Shown: positions 39,276 to 47,924 of the stretch, piece by piece | Numbering within the stretch: position 1 is the first letter of the stretch | Layout of the letters: every line of letters begins with the position of its first letter | From: Caulobacter sp. FWC26 | Lineage (GTDB): Bacteria > Pseudomonadota > Alphaproteobacteria > Caulobacterales > Caulobacteraceae | Length of the DNA stretch: 64,000 nt | Direction of reading: 5' to 3' | NCBI RefSeq assembly: GCF_002742645.2 | Contig: NZ_CP033875.1 | Span: 1,342,001 to 1,406,000 of the forward strand | Translations under genes and position numbers: made by a program | The notes under the pieces: generated by a model | The model's input: only the letters and a program-made list of their open reading frames with translations | What the model was told of the DNA's origin: nothing | Database searches by the model: none

Positions 39276-39320
39276 AAAATAATTTCGCCGAACGGTGAAA
39301 TTGGTGGCGACGGGGCGAGC

Positions 39321-39803
39321 CTACTTCTTCTTGGCGGCCTGGACTTCGATCTCGACCAGCATGCCGTCAGCGACCAGGGCGCTGATCTGGCTGGTGATCC
39401 GGGCGGGCTTGTTGGGCTGGGCGGCGGTGCCGAAATAGGTCTTGTAGCCCTCCATCATACCCATGAAGTCCATCTTGCCGTCCTTGGCCGGGTCGCCGAC
39501 CAGCAGCACGCGCATCATGACGACATCGGCCATGGTGGCGCCCTGGCTCTTCAGGGCGGCTTCGATGCGGCCCAGAACGCCCAGGGTCTGGGTCTTGGTG
39601 TCGCCGAACTTGGCCACGCCGGTAGCCTTGTCGTCGATGACTGGCGGGGTCATGCCGCTGACATAGATCATGTCGTAGCCGGCCGGTACGGTGACGACGC
39701 TGGCGATAGCCGACTTGGGATCGCCGCCACGGACGATGTCCTGGGCGTGGGCGGCGCCGGCGAGGGCGCAGAGGCCGGCGGCGAGGGCGACGAGGCGTTT
39801 CAT
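39321..39803 (-). CDS. Exported RidA-family (YjgF/UK114) protein
   Basis: A 160-residue RidA-fold protein, which normally hydrolyses reactive enamine/imine intermediates to ketones. Unusually it has a signal peptide (MKRLVALAAGLCALAGAAHAQ), so it acts in the periplasm. Family blocks include MIYVSGMTPP, QTLGVLGRIEAALKSQGATMADVVMMRVLL (with the arginine equivalent to the RidA active-site Arg) and the closing LVEIEVQA. It is the last gene of an operon with a cytochrome c and a Tat-exported amine oxidase, which would produce just such imines. It ends 121 bases before the strong terminator. Confidence 0.85.
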   Translation of the reverse strand: MKRLVALAAGLCALAGAAHAQDIVRGGDPKSAIASVVTVPAGYDMIYVSGMTPPVIDDKATGVAKFGDTKTQTLGVLGRIEAALKSQGATMADVVMMRVLLVGDPAKDGKMDFMGMMEGYKTYFGTAAQPNKPARITSQISALVADGMLVEIEVQAAKKK

Positions 39804-39830
39804 GAGTATTCTCCCTTGGAAATTGAAGGA

Positions 39831-40232
39831 TCAGTGAGCCTGGAGCCCGCGCGAGGCGGTCTTGGCGCCGCCGCGCGCCGCGGCGATCTGCTTGGGCGCC
39901 AAGGCCGGCGCCTTGTTGCCCCACGACGAGCGGACATAGGTCAGGATGGCCGCCAGATCGGCGTCGGACAGGTCGTCCTTGAACGCCGGCATGCCCGCGC
40001 GGCCATTCAGCACGGTGGAGGCGACGATCTTGGGATCTCCCTGGACGAGGGGCGATCCGGCCAGGGCGGGGAAGGCGCCCTTGACGCCCTTGCCGGTGAC
40101 CTGGTGGCAGGCCGAGCAGTTGTCCATGTACAGCGACTTGCCATCAGCAGCGGCCACGGCCGGCGCGACGAGGCCGGCGATCAGACAAAGCGCTGCGAGA
40201 CGGGGGGCGGCGAGGCGGTAAACGACGGTCAT
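39831..40232 (-). CDS. Periplasmic class I cytochrome c
   Basis: A 133-residue monohaem cytochrome c. A signal peptide covers about residues 1-28. The haem-binding motif is CSACH (Cys39, Cys42, His43), and the axial methionine is in NGRAGMPAFKDDLSDADLAAI, the standard class I arrangement. The ATG at 40232 is 25 bases after the amine oxidase stop, and ridA follows after 27 bases. It is the probable electron acceptor of the oxidase, delivering electrons to the respiratory chain. Confidence 0.9.
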   Translation of the reverse strand: MTVVYRLAAPRLAALCLIAGLVAPAVAAADGKSLYMDNCSACHQVTGKGVKGAFPALAGSPLVQGDPKIVASTVLNGRAGMPAFKDDLSDADLAAILTYVRSSWGNKAPALAPKQIAAARGGAKTASRGLQAH

Positions 40233-40257
40233 GCGGTTCCTCGGGACTCGGGGTGTT

Positions 40258-41853
40258 TCAGGCCTGCTGCACGCGGGCGTGGATCTTCGCGATCTGAGCC
40301 CAGGCCGACTCGATGGCGCCGGCCTGCCAGCCACCAAGGTAGCTGAGGTGCTCGCCAGCGAGATAGAGCCGCCCGTCGGGCTCGCACAGCAGCGGATAGG
40401 CGCTCTTGCGCCCCGCCTCGCCCCATTCGGCCCAGCCGCCCAGATTGTGCTCGGCCAGGTGCCAGCTGAAGGAAAAGGCGTTGTCGAAGTTTTCGGCGTA
40501 TTCTGGGAAGATTTTCTGGCCCGCCGCCACGGCGAAGGCGGCGCGGTCGGCCGGGCTCTTGGCGCTGATCCGCGCCGCTTCGCCGCCAAACGCGTAGTAA
40601 CCCAGCAGCACGCCCTTCTGGCCCTGCCAGCCATAGGAGGGTAGGGAGATCGAGTTGATCCCGGCCAGGTCGGTATAGATATGGCCGCCGTAGATGTGGT
40701 GCTTGTCTTCCCAGAAGCGGCTCTTCATCTGGATGCCGATCTTGTTGACCGGGGCGTAGGCCACACCGCCCATCGCCGCCTTGAACGGGGCGGAGGCGTC
40801 GAGGTCGATCTGCTTGAGCACGCTCAGCGGAATGGTGCAGACGCAGTAGTCGGCGGTGACTTCGCCTGGCTTGCCATCGGCGCCCTTGAACGCGACGGTG
40901 ACCCCGGTCGGCGACTGTCGGATCTTTTCGACCACTGTGGAGTAGCGGATCATCGGCCCGACCTGCTTTTCGAAGGCCTTGGCGATCCGGTCCATGCCGC
41001 CGATCGGCTGCAGCATGGTGCGCTGCTGCTCGAAGCCGGTGACCGAGCTCAGCACCTTCCAGGCGTTGCTGTCGAGGACGTCCTTGAAGGCGAAGGGCGG
41101 TAGTTCTTCGCCTGGCGTCATCCCCGCGCCTGGATGCACGGAGAAGCCGCGGCCCTCTGTGCCCTTGTAGGCGAGGTCCTTGGACAGGCGGCCTTCGTTG
41201 ACGAGGTAGGCGACAAAGCGCTCGCGATCCAGGCCTGACAGCGGGGCGTCCAGGGCTCCCAGGCTGGCGGCCTTGGCCACCAGTTCAGCGGTGTAGCCGC
41301 GAATGTCAGCGGCGACCTCGCCCTTGCGGATGGGCTTGCCGTTCAGCGGGCCCTTGCCCTTCTCGAAATAGATATAGGCCGCGTCATTGTCGTTGACAAA
41401 GCTCTCCAGCGGCACGCCGAATTGCTTGGTGTAGTGCAGGGTCGAGCGGTGGTGATACGGGATCCGCCAGGCGCCGTGATTGATGTACTGGCCCTCGTCG
41501 AAGTCGCAGGTCTGTTGGTTGCCCATCAGATCGGTGTGCTTGAAGCCCTTGCGCGCGGTCTGGCAGCGGCCGCCAGCGAAGTCGCGGGCCTCTAGGATCT
41601 GAACCTGATAGCCCGCCTTGGACAGTTCGTAGGCGGCGGTCATCCCCGCCAGGCCCGCGCCCAGGATCACGACCTTGGTGTTCTTGGCCCCGCCGCTCAG
41701 GGCAGGCGGCGTCTCGGCCGCCGAAGCCTGTGAAAAGCCCAGCGCCTCCATGCCCGACAGCACCAGAGACGTGCCGCCAATGGCGGCCAAGCTTTCAAAG
41801 AACCGGCGGCGCGTCAGTACGCCGCCGCCCGAAGACGCGTCCAAACCACTCAT
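40258..41853 (-). CDS. Tat-exported flavin amine oxidase/dehydrogenase
   Basis: A 531-residue FAD enzyme of the monoamine/L-amino-acid oxidase family. A twin-arginine signal (TRRRFFESLAAIGGTSLVL, residues ~13-31) sends the folded enzyme to the periplasm. The FAD Rossmann motif VVILGAGLAGMTAAYELSKAG is at about 60, followed by EARDFAGGRCQT. The C-terminal FAD block is LYLAGEHLSYLGGWQAGAIESA. PIGGMDRIAKAFEKQ is a family signature. The substrate is unknown. The adjacent cytochrome c suggests a dehydrogenase that passes electrons to the cytochrome rather than to oxygen. ATG at 41853 is preferred to TTG at 41856. Confidence 0.88.
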   Translation of the reverse strand: MSGLDASSGGGVLTRRRFFESLAAIGGTSLVLSGMEALGFSQASAAETPPALSGGAKNTKVVILGAGLAGMTAAYELSKAGYQVQILEARDFAGGRCQTARKGFKHTDLMGNQQTCDFDEGQYINHGAWRIPYHHRSTLHYTKQFGVPLESFVNDNDAAYIYFEKGKGPLNGKPIRKGEVAADIRGYTAELVAKAASLGALDAPLSGLDRERFVAYLVNEGRLSKDLAYKGTEGRGFSVHPGAGMTPGEELPPFAFKDVLDSNAWKVLSSVTGFEQQRTMLQPIGGMDRIAKAFEKQVGPMIRYSTVVEKIRQSPTGVTVAFKGADGKPGEVTADYCVCTIPLSVLKQIDLDASAPFKAAMGGVAYAPVNKIGIQMKSRFWEDKHHIYGGHIYTDLAGINSISLPSYGWQGQKGVLLGYYAFGGEAARISAKSPADRAAFAVAAGQKIFPEYAENFDNAFSFSWHLAEHNLGGWAEWGEAGRKSAYPLLCEPDGRLYLAGEHLSYLGGWQAGAIESAWAQIAKIHARVQQA

Positions 41854-42123
41854 CAAATCCCGCCCTTGTGTCTTGGGCCGGCGCCCCCTCGCGTCCGGCC
41901 ACGGTCGCCGACGGGCTAGCCGCGCCGGACAGGGAGCATCTCGAAATCAGCCGCCCCCGCGCGCAATCCATTTTGGCGGCGCCCCCGGCCTCACCGCCGA
42001 TAAGCCTCGCCATTGGGCGCCGCGCACCCAGGCCTGAGCGATCGATGAGCGTGTGGCATAAAGGACGGTGCGGACGAAGGAATCGGCTTCTCAGCGTCAG
42101 GTTGTCGCCGTGAAGGAGTGCTG

Positions 42124-42669
42124 ATGACGATCCCCCATTCAAACCTTCGCCTTCGCTTGGCGCTGGCTGACGACATGCCCGTGCTCTCGGCCTTGATGGA
42201 TCGGGCGATCGGCGAGCTGCTGCGCGACTTCCTACCGCCCGAGGGCGTGGCCGCCTCGTACGAGATCATGGGTCTGGACACACAGCTGATCGCCGACGGC
42301 ACCTATTTCGTCGTCGAAGACGCGGGCGAGATCGCCGGCTGCGGCGGCTGGAGCCGGCGCGCCACGCTGTTCGGCGGCGACCACTCGGCGGGACGCGACG
42401 CGGCGCTTCTGGACCCGAAGACCGACGCCGCGCGGGTCCGCGCGATGTACACGCACCCCGACCACACCCGAAAGGGCGTGGGCCGGATCATTCTCGACGC
42501 CTGCGAGGCCGCCGCCCGCGCCGAGGGCTTCAGCCGCGTCGAGATGGCCGCCACCATGGGCGGCGTGCCGCTCTATCGGGCGTGCGGTTATCACGACATC
42601 GAGCCTTTCGAGGCCGTGACGTCGACGGGCTATCGCGTGCCGCTGATCCGGATGGGGAAGGGGCTTTAG
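42124..42669 (+). CDS. GNAT-family N-acetyltransferase
   Basis: A 181-residue acetyl-CoA-dependent acetyltransferase. The GNAT core is evident: VVEDAGEIAGCGGWSRR (beta strands 2-3), the acetyl-CoA loop MYTHPDHTRKGVGRIILDACEAAA (Q/R-x-x-G-x-G/A type, here RKGVGR), and FSRVEMAATMGGVPLYRACGYHDIEPF at the end. The ribosome site GAAGGAG supports the ATG at 42124 rather than a GTG at 42118. The substrate is unknown. The 270 bases before it show no gene or clear signal. Confidence 0.85.
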   Translation: MTIPHSNLRLRLALADDMPVLSALMDRAIGELLRDFLPPEGVAASYEIMGLDTQLIADGTYFVVEDAGEIAGCGGWSRRATLFGGDHSAGRDAALLDPKTDAARVRAMYTHPDHTRKGVGRIILDACEAAARAEGFSRVEMAATMGGVPLYRACGYHDIEPFEAVTSTGYRVPLIRMGKGL

Positions 42670-42695
42670 CGCCCAAAGCGTACAGCCAAATAGCA

Positions 42696-42723
42696 GAAGG
42701 GCCGGGGTGTTCCCCGGCCCTTC
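42696..42723. terminator. Bidirectional terminator hairpin
   Basis: A perfect 12-bp stem, GAAGGGCCGGGG (42696-42707) with CCCCGGCCCTTC (42712-42723), has a TGTT loop and lies between the convergent GNAT and TonB-receptor genes. The flanking T-runs are poor on both strands, but the stem is very stable. Confidence 0.75.
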
Positions 42724-42746
42724 GCATGTTGAAGTCTGGGCGAGCG

Positions 42747-45383
42747 TTAGAAGGTCGCCGAGACCTTGGCGTACCAGAAGCCGCCTTGCCAATCGACGAT
42801 GGTGTCCGAGCGGTAGATGCGGCCGTTGGTGGCCGACTCGCCCGTCATGTCAGGATCGGGATAGTTGGCGAACAGGTTCCGCGCGCCGATCGCGACCGAG
42901 TAGTTGTCGGTGGCCTGGTAGGACAGTTCCATGTCGAAGAACGTCTCCGGATCCCACTTCTGAACGATCGGGTTGGCGACGCTGAACATGTTCTTGTACG
43001 GCCCCCAGATGTTCAGGCGGCCGGTGGCCTTGAACTTGTCGATCTGGTGGGTCGCCGAGATCACCGACCGCCAGCGCGGCGCAGCGTTCTCGAAGTCATG
43101 CACGCCTTCGGCGTCGAAGAAGTTGGCCGAGAAGACCTTGTCGATCTTGAACTTGTTGTAGTTGCCGCTCACCGAGAGGTTGGTCGACTGGCCGTTCTCC
43201 CAGGCCTTGCGGTAGGTGGCCACGACGTCGACACCGGTGGTCGTCGAGTCGAAGGCGTTCTGGAAGAACTGCACCTGACCGATAGTGTCGGCGCCGGGAA
43301 TGCTGGCCGAAACCAGCGCCGTCCGGATCGCCGGGGTCACGGTGATCGGCGTCGTGGCGTAGAACTGGTCCTTGATCTTGATGCTGTAGGCGTCGACCGT
43401 GAGCGACAGCCCCTCGAACGGCGTGGCGGTGAAGCCAATGGCGAAGTTGGTCGACTTTTCAGGCTTCAACTCCTTGGCGCCCAGGAACTGGGCCACCGGA
43501 TTGGTCGCCGGGAAGAGACCCGAAGCGATGATCGCGCCGTTCTCGACCCGGGTCGACACGTTGGTGGTGAAGGCCTGGCCGGGGGTCGGGGCGCGGAAGC
43601 CGGTGCCCACCGAACCGCGCAGACCGAAGTTCGGGGTCACTTGGTACTGGGTGGCGGCCTTGCCGTTCCAGGTGCTGCCGAAGTCCGAGAAGTGTTCGCC
43701 GCGCACCGCGAAGTCGAGGAACCACTCTTCGGTCACGTTGCCGGAGGTTTCCAGATAACCAGCGTAGGAGTTGCGGGTCAGCTTGCCGGAGTAGAGCGGC
43801 GTGTTGCCAGGGAAGCCGTTCGAACCGACCGCCAGGGCGTTGTAGACCGGGTCGATGCCCGCAAAGCCGTCGGCGTTGGTCGAGAGGTAGTTGGCGCAGT
43901 TCAGACCGGCCGTGGCCGGCAGGGCCAGACCGGCTGCGGTTGGGGTGCGTGTGGTGGCGTTACAGAACTTGAAGGGATCGGGCACGGCCCAGCTCCCAGC
44001 GACATACGACGGGACATCGCCCGGCTCGATCTCATAGCCTTCCTTGCGGTATTCGGCGCCGAAGTTGATCGTCACCGGGGTCTTGAAGCCGAGCCCTTCC
44101 CAATCATAGGCGAAATCGGCGTTCGCGGCGGACTCGCTCGAGATCAGGGCGCCGTCATAGAACTTCTTGGGCGAGGCCGGTCCCATCGAGGGGTTGACGG
44201 TGTCCCACAGCGTGTAGGCGATCTTGTCGTTGCCGTAGCGCGCCGACAGATCGTAGCTCAGACCATAGCTCGTCAGGCCCTTGAAGCCGCCCGTGAGGCT
44301 GTAGTCGGTCACGTCGCCGCCGAACATGGGCGTGAAGCCGGCGGGGAAGATCGAGCTGAACTGGAAAGTCGAACCGTCCTGCAGTCGGATCGGCGTGGCG
44401 TTCACGGCGTTGCTGACCGGCGGGCGATAGTTGAAGTATTCGACTGCGCTGCTCTTGGAGTAGTTGGCGAAGGCGTAGACCGACAGATTGTCGCTAAACG
44501 CATAGCCGGCGTTGACGACAGCGCGGGTGGCCTCCGCGTCGGGCTGACCCCACTTCTGAACATAGTCGTTGATCAGCGCGCCGTAGGCCGGATTGGTCGC
44601 CGCGTAGCTGGCGACGCAGAAGCCGGCCGACTGGTTCGGAATGCCGACGTTACAGTACTGACGACCGCGATTGACCTGGTTCTGGCTGGTGTATTCGACC
44701 GTGGTGTTGATGAAACCGTTCTCGCCGAGCGGCAGGCCGAGGTTACCGGTGACCAGTACATCCTCGCCGTCGCCCAGGTAGAATTGGCCGTACTGGGCTG
44801 TCAGCGAACCGCCGCTGGGGCTGTCCTTCAGCTGGAAGTCGATGACGCCGGCGATGGCGTCCGAACCGTATTGCGCGCCGGCGCCGTCGCGCGTGACGAC
44901 CACGTTCTTCAGGGCCGAGGCAGGGATCGTGGCCGCGTCGGGCGCCTGGGCGCCGGTGCCGCCGATCGTGACCAGCGCCGAGCGGTGACGGCGCTTGGAG
45001 TTGACCATGAAGAGGGTCTTGTCGGTGGGAAGGCCGCGCAGGCTGGCGGGGCGAATGAAGGTGGCGCCGTCCGAAATCGGCTCACGGGCCAGAGTGTAGG
45101 ACGGGACCAGCGTCTTCAGGATGTCGTTGGTGTCGGTGAAGGTCGAGGCCTTGATGTCGGCTTCGCCGAAGGAGTCGACCGGGACGGCGGAGTCGAGAAC
45201 CGTGCGCGGTTTGCCGCGGGCGGTGACGACAACTGTTTCAAGCTCCGAGGCTTGGCTCGGCGCGTCGGTCGCAGGCGTCGCTGCCGAAGAAATCTCCGCA
45301 CTGGCGGCGGGTTGGCAGTAAACGAAAGTAATCGATAGCGCGGAAATACCCGCGAGAAGCGCGGGTTTAAAACGCCGAGTCAT
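42747..45383 (-). CDS. TonB-dependent outer-membrane receptor
   Basis: An 878-residue active-transport channel. A signal peptide covers about residues 1-29. An N-terminal plug contains SELETVVVTARGKP (TonB-box region), FTDTNDILKTLVP and IPASALKNVVVTRDGAGAQYGSDAIAGVIDFQLK, the classic plug ending. The 22-strand barrel has many aromatic/Gly-rich segments and ends in the C-terminal signature WYAKVSATF with a final Phe. Cys-containing loops (YCNVGIPNQSAGFCVAS; NATTRTPT) suggest external disulfides. The start is ATG at 45383. The substrate cannot be told from the sequence; inverted motifs upstream may mark its control. Confidence 0.92.
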   Translation of the reverse strand: MTRRFKPALLAGISALSITFVYCQPAASAEISSAATPATDAPSQASELETVVVTARGKPRTVLDSAVPVDSFGEADIKASTFTDTNDILKTLVPSYTLAREPISDGATFIRPASLRGLPTDKTLFMVNSKRRHRSALVTIGGTGAQAPDAATIPASALKNVVVTRDGAGAQYGSDAIAGVIDFQLKDSPSGGSLTAQYGQFYLGDGEDVLVTGNLGLPLGENGFINTTVEYTSQNQVNRGRQYCNVGIPNQSAGFCVASYAATNPAYGALINDYVQKWGQPDAEATRAVVNAGYAFSDNLSVYAFANYSKSSAVEYFNYRPPVSNAVNATPIRLQDGSTFQFSSIFPAGFTPMFGGDVTDYSLTGGFKGLTSYGLSYDLSARYGNDKIAYTLWDTVNPSMGPASPKKFYDGALISSESAANADFAYDWEGLGFKTPVTINFGAEYRKEGYEIEPGDVPSYVAGSWAVPDPFKFCNATTRTPTAAGLALPATAGLNCANYLSTNADGFAGIDPVYNALAVGSNGFPGNTPLYSGKLTRNSYAGYLETSGNVTEEWFLDFAVRGEHFSDFGSTWNGKAATQYQVTPNFGLRGSVGTGFRAPTPGQAFTTNVSTRVENGAIIASGLFPATNPVAQFLGAKELKPEKSTNFAIGFTATPFEGLSLTVDAYSIKIKDQFYATTPITVTPAIRTALVSASIPGADTIGQVQFFQNAFDSTTTGVDVVATYRKAWENGQSTNLSVSGNYNKFKIDKVFSANFFDAEGVHDFENAAPRWRSVISATHQIDKFKATGRLNIWGPYKNMFSVANPIVQKWDPETFFDMELSYQATDNYSVAIGARNLFANYPDPDMTGESATNGRIYRSDTIVDWQGGFWYAKVSATF

Positions 45384-45407
45384 AAGTAGCCCCCTCATTG
45401 TGTTTAT

Positions 45408-45499
45408 TGACGCATGTCGATTCCCTTCTCCATGGCGTTTTTCTCCCGTCGATTATATTTTTGAACGCGGGCACTAAAATTTATCGACGCACTGTCGAT
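45408..45499 (-). promoter_or_regulatory. Possible operator pair upstream of the TonB receptor
   Basis: Two related motifs lie in the gap upstream of the receptor start: TGACGCATGTCGAT (45408-45421) and ATCGACGCACTGTCGAT (45483-45499). The second has 6-bp arms ATCGAC and GTCGAT around GCACT. Both share GACGCA...TGTCGAT. They may be binding sites of a regulator of the receptor. The rest of the 294-base gap up to 45677 is AT-richer than its surroundings and shows no gene. Confidence 0.4.
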
Positions 45500-45677
45500 C
45501 TATTCATGAGGTTTCAAGCTGTGGCGTTCGGCAATGGGCGCGAGGCAGAAAAGCGCGCAAGCCGCGCGAGCGCCTCTTGGGCGCCCCTTTGCGCGGCGTC
45601 TGTTCACGGATTTTAGGCAGATCGCCCCCGCGCGATCCCCGCGAAGGTGGCGACGAGGCGGTGGTGCGACGCCAGGT

Positions 45678-46028
45678 TCAGGCGCAGAGCCGCAGCGGTT
45701 GAGCCATTTCGTCGGTGTCCTCGGTCTCGAAGAGCTCGAAGGCCTCTTCCCAGGGCATGAGGCGCGACTCGCGCAGCTCGGCGTCGTCGGTGACCCGGAC
45801 GATCTGGTCCTCGCGGTCGTTCCAGACCAGGCCGATGTCGGTGACCCGCTCGACGTCGCGGCCCAGCAGCAGGAACATGTCGGCCTTGGCCGCACGCTCG
45901 TGGCTGATGCGGCGCAGGGTGCGCCCGCCGCCCAGGTCGCGATGGATATCGGCGAAGTCCAGCACCGCCGAGATCATGGCGGCGTTGACGGGAGCGACGG
46001 TCCAGGCGGGGCAGGCGAAGCGGGTCAT
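45678..46028 (-). CDS. Hypothetical protein, divergent from the WYL regulator
   Basis: A 116-residue protein of unknown family starting MTRFACPAWTVAPVNAAMISAVL. It is acidic, probably soluble, and lacks a signal peptide or membrane segment. Stretches such as LGGGRTLRRISHERAAKADMF and LGRDVERVTDIGLVWNDRED suggest a compact alpha/beta fold. The frame is open for about 90 codons upstream, but the ATG at 46028 precedes the divergent WYL start (46108) by 79 bases and gives the sensible protein. Its role is unknown; control by the WYL regulator is possible from the divergent arrangement. Confidence 0.55.
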   Translation of the reverse strand: MTRFACPAWTVAPVNAAMISAVLDFADIHRDLGGGRTLRRISHERAAKADMFLLLGRDVERVTDIGLVWNDREDQIVRVTDDAELRESRLMPWEEAFELFETEDTDEMAQPLRLCA

Positions 46029-46107
46029 CGGGGATCCTTGGGGTCTCCAGGGGCGATGATCGAAGATTGTCCGCGCATTGCGACAGAAACGGTCGTATGA
46101 CATTGGC

Positions 46108-47091
46108 ATGAGACACGAGAAAGCCACCCGCCTGCTGGATCTGGCCCGCATGTTGGCGGGCTCGGCCGAAGGCTTGACCCTGGACGAGATGGCTTCGGCC
46201 CTCGGTGTGGGACGCCGGACCGCCGAACGGATGCGCGACGCGGTCTGGGCGGCCTTCCCGCAGATGGAGGCCTTGGACGATCCGCCGACCAAGCGCTTCC
46301 GCATCCCGTCGGGCCTTGACGGCGTCTTCCAGACCCCGACCGCCGAGGAGTTGGCCGCCCTGCGTGTGGCCGCCGACTCGCTGAAGGCCTCCGGCGCCGA
46401 CGCGCGCGCGGCGTCGCTCTACGCGCTGGAGGCTAAGCTGTTGTCGGCGCTGCGCGGTTCGGCCCGCCGCCGGGTGGCCCCGGACGTTGAGGCTCTTGTA
46501 CAGGCCGAGACCATCGCCGTTCACGCCGGTCCACGTCCGTTTGAGGACCAGGCCGTGCTCAGCGCGATCCGGACGGCCATCAAGGGGCTGCAGGCGCTGT
46601 CGTTCCGCTACGAGGGCGGCTCCACGCCCGGGCGTACGCGTGAGGTCACCCCGTTGGGCGTGTTGTTCGGGCGCTCCAACTACCTGGTCGCGCTGGAAGG
46701 GCAGGGCGGCAAGCCGCGCTCCTGGCGCCTGGATCGCATGAGCGATCTGACGGTGCTCGACAGGCCCGCGCCGCCGCCGGCGGACTTCTCATTGCAGGCC
46801 TTCGCCGACGAGAGCTTCGGCATCTATCACGACGAGATTCAGGACGTGGTGCTGCGCATCCACAAGAGCCGGGCCGAGGACGCCTTGCGCTGGCGCTTCC
46901 ACGCTACGCAGAAAGTCACCCCGGAAGCGGACGGCTCGGTGCTGGTCACTTTCCGGGCCGGCGGCATGCGCGAGCTGTCCTGGCACCTCTTCACCTGGGG
47001 CGACGCCGTCGAGATCGTCGCGCCGCAGGCGCTGAAGGACATGATGGTCCAGGAGCTACGTGAGGCTGGTCGCGCGCACGGGGCGTGGTAG
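46108..47091 (+). CDS. WYL-domain transcriptional regulator (YafY-like)
   Basis: A 327-residue DNA-binding protein. An N-terminal winged helix-turn-helix (ATRLLDLARMLAGSAEGLT ... LGVGRRTAERMRDAV, residues 4-45) is followed by the WYL ligand-sensing domain (AIKGLQALSFRYEG ... NYLVALEGQGGKPRSWRLDR, about 165-215) and a WCX C-terminal extension (VLRIHKSRAEDALRWRFH to the end). WYL proteins sense nucleic acid or nucleotide ligands and often control stress or defence genes. The ATG at 46108 is preferred to a TTG at 46078. rlmJ starts 10 bases downstream. Confidence 0.88.
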   Translation: MRHEKATRLLDLARMLAGSAEGLTLDEMASALGVGRRTAERMRDAVWAAFPQMEALDDPPTKRFRIPSGLDGVFQTPTAEELAALRVAADSLKASGADARAASLYALEAKLLSALRGSARRRVAPDVEALVQAETIAVHAGPRPFEDQAVLSAIRTAIKGLQALSFRYEGGSTPGRTREVTPLGVLFGRSNYLVALEGQGGKPRSWRLDRMSDLTVLDRPAPPPADFSLQAFADESFGIYHDEIQDVVLRIHKSRAEDALRWRFHATQKVTPEADGSVLVTFRAGGMRELSWHLFTWGDAVEIVAPQALKDMMVQELREAGRAHGAW

Positions 47092-47101
47092 GAGCGGATG
47101 C

Positions 47102-47923
47102 ATGAACTACCGCCACGCCTTTCACGCCGGCAACTTCGCCGATCTGCACAAGCACGCGATCCTGCTGGCCATGCTGTCGGCCTTGCAGGAGGAGAGCCCG
47201 GCGCTGGCGGCGATCGACACGCACGCGGGGGCGGGCGGCTATGACCTGGCCGGCGAGATGGCGCGGCGCTCGGGCGAGGCCCAGGCGGGGATCTTCCGGC
47301 TGAAGGCGGCGATCGACGCGCCGTCGGTGTTCCAGCCTCTGCTCGACGCGGTCGCGCTGATGAACGGCGGCAAGGCCGGCGACCTCTATCCTGGCTCCCC
47401 GCGCCTGATCGCGCGCGCGCTGCGTCCCGCCGATCGCTATGCGGGCTGCGAGCTTCGCGACGACGATGTCGTCTTGCTGCGCAAGACACTGGCGCCGCAC
47501 GCCAACGCCCGCGCCTTGCAGGCCGACGGCTTCGAGACCGCCGCCCGGGAGGCTGGCAAGGGCGGCCGGGGCTTTGTCGTCATCGACCCGCCGTTCGAGC
47601 GGCCGGACGACTACGACCGCATTGTCGCCTCCACCCGCGCGATCCTGACGCGCGCGCCCGATGCGGCCTTGGCGATCTGGCTGCCGATCAAGGATCTGGA
47701 GACCTTCGACGCCTTCCTGCGCGGGATGGAGACCGTCACGAACGACCTGTTAGTGGCCGAGCTTCGCCTCCGCCCCCTGACGGACCCGATGAAGATGAAC
47801 GGCTGCGCGATGGTGATGATCGGCGCCCCCGGGGCGGTCGACGCGGCCGCCGCCGAGGCGGGCGACTGGCTCGCCGCGCGGCTCGGTGAGCCTGGCGGCC
47901 GTTCGCGCGTGTGGCGGACCTGA
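47102..47923 (+). CDS. rlmJ: 23S rRNA m6A2030 methyltransferase RlmJ
   Basis: SAM-dependent enzyme that methylates A2030 of 23S rRNA. The 273-residue protein begins MNYRHAFHAGNFADLHKHA, the near-invariant RlmJ N-terminus that includes substrate-binding residues. DTHAGAGGYDL is the SAM motif I, and VVIDPPFERPDDY holds the DPPF catalytic motif of N6-adenine methyltransferases. The end NGCAMVMIGAP is also characteristic. The stop is one base before the start of the chromate transporter gene, so the two are co-transcribed. Confidence 0.94.
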   Translation: MNYRHAFHAGNFADLHKHAILLAMLSALQEESPALAAIDTHAGAGGYDLAGEMARRSGEAQAGIFRLKAAIDAPSVFQPLLDAVALMNGGKAGDLYPGSPRLIARALRPADRYAGCELRDDDVVLLRKTLAPHANARALQADGFETAAREAGKGGRGFVVIDPPFERPDDYDRIVASTRAILTRAPDAALAIWLPIKDLETFDAFLRGMETVTNDLLVAELRLRPLTDPMKMNGCAMVMIGAPGAVDAAAAEAGDWLAARLGEPGGRSRVWRT

Positions 47924-47924
47924 C

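Noticed and set aside
42582..45338. A 918-residue plus-strand frame opposite the TonB receptor
   Set aside because: The receptor on the minus strand has signal peptide, plug and barrel end; the plus frame is a high-GC shadow full of Arg/Gly/Val with no family features.
45613..46524. A 303-residue minus-strand frame overlapping the WYL gene start
   Set aside because: It covers the WYL helix-turn-helix in antisense and conflicts with the better-supported 116-residue gene at 45678-46028.
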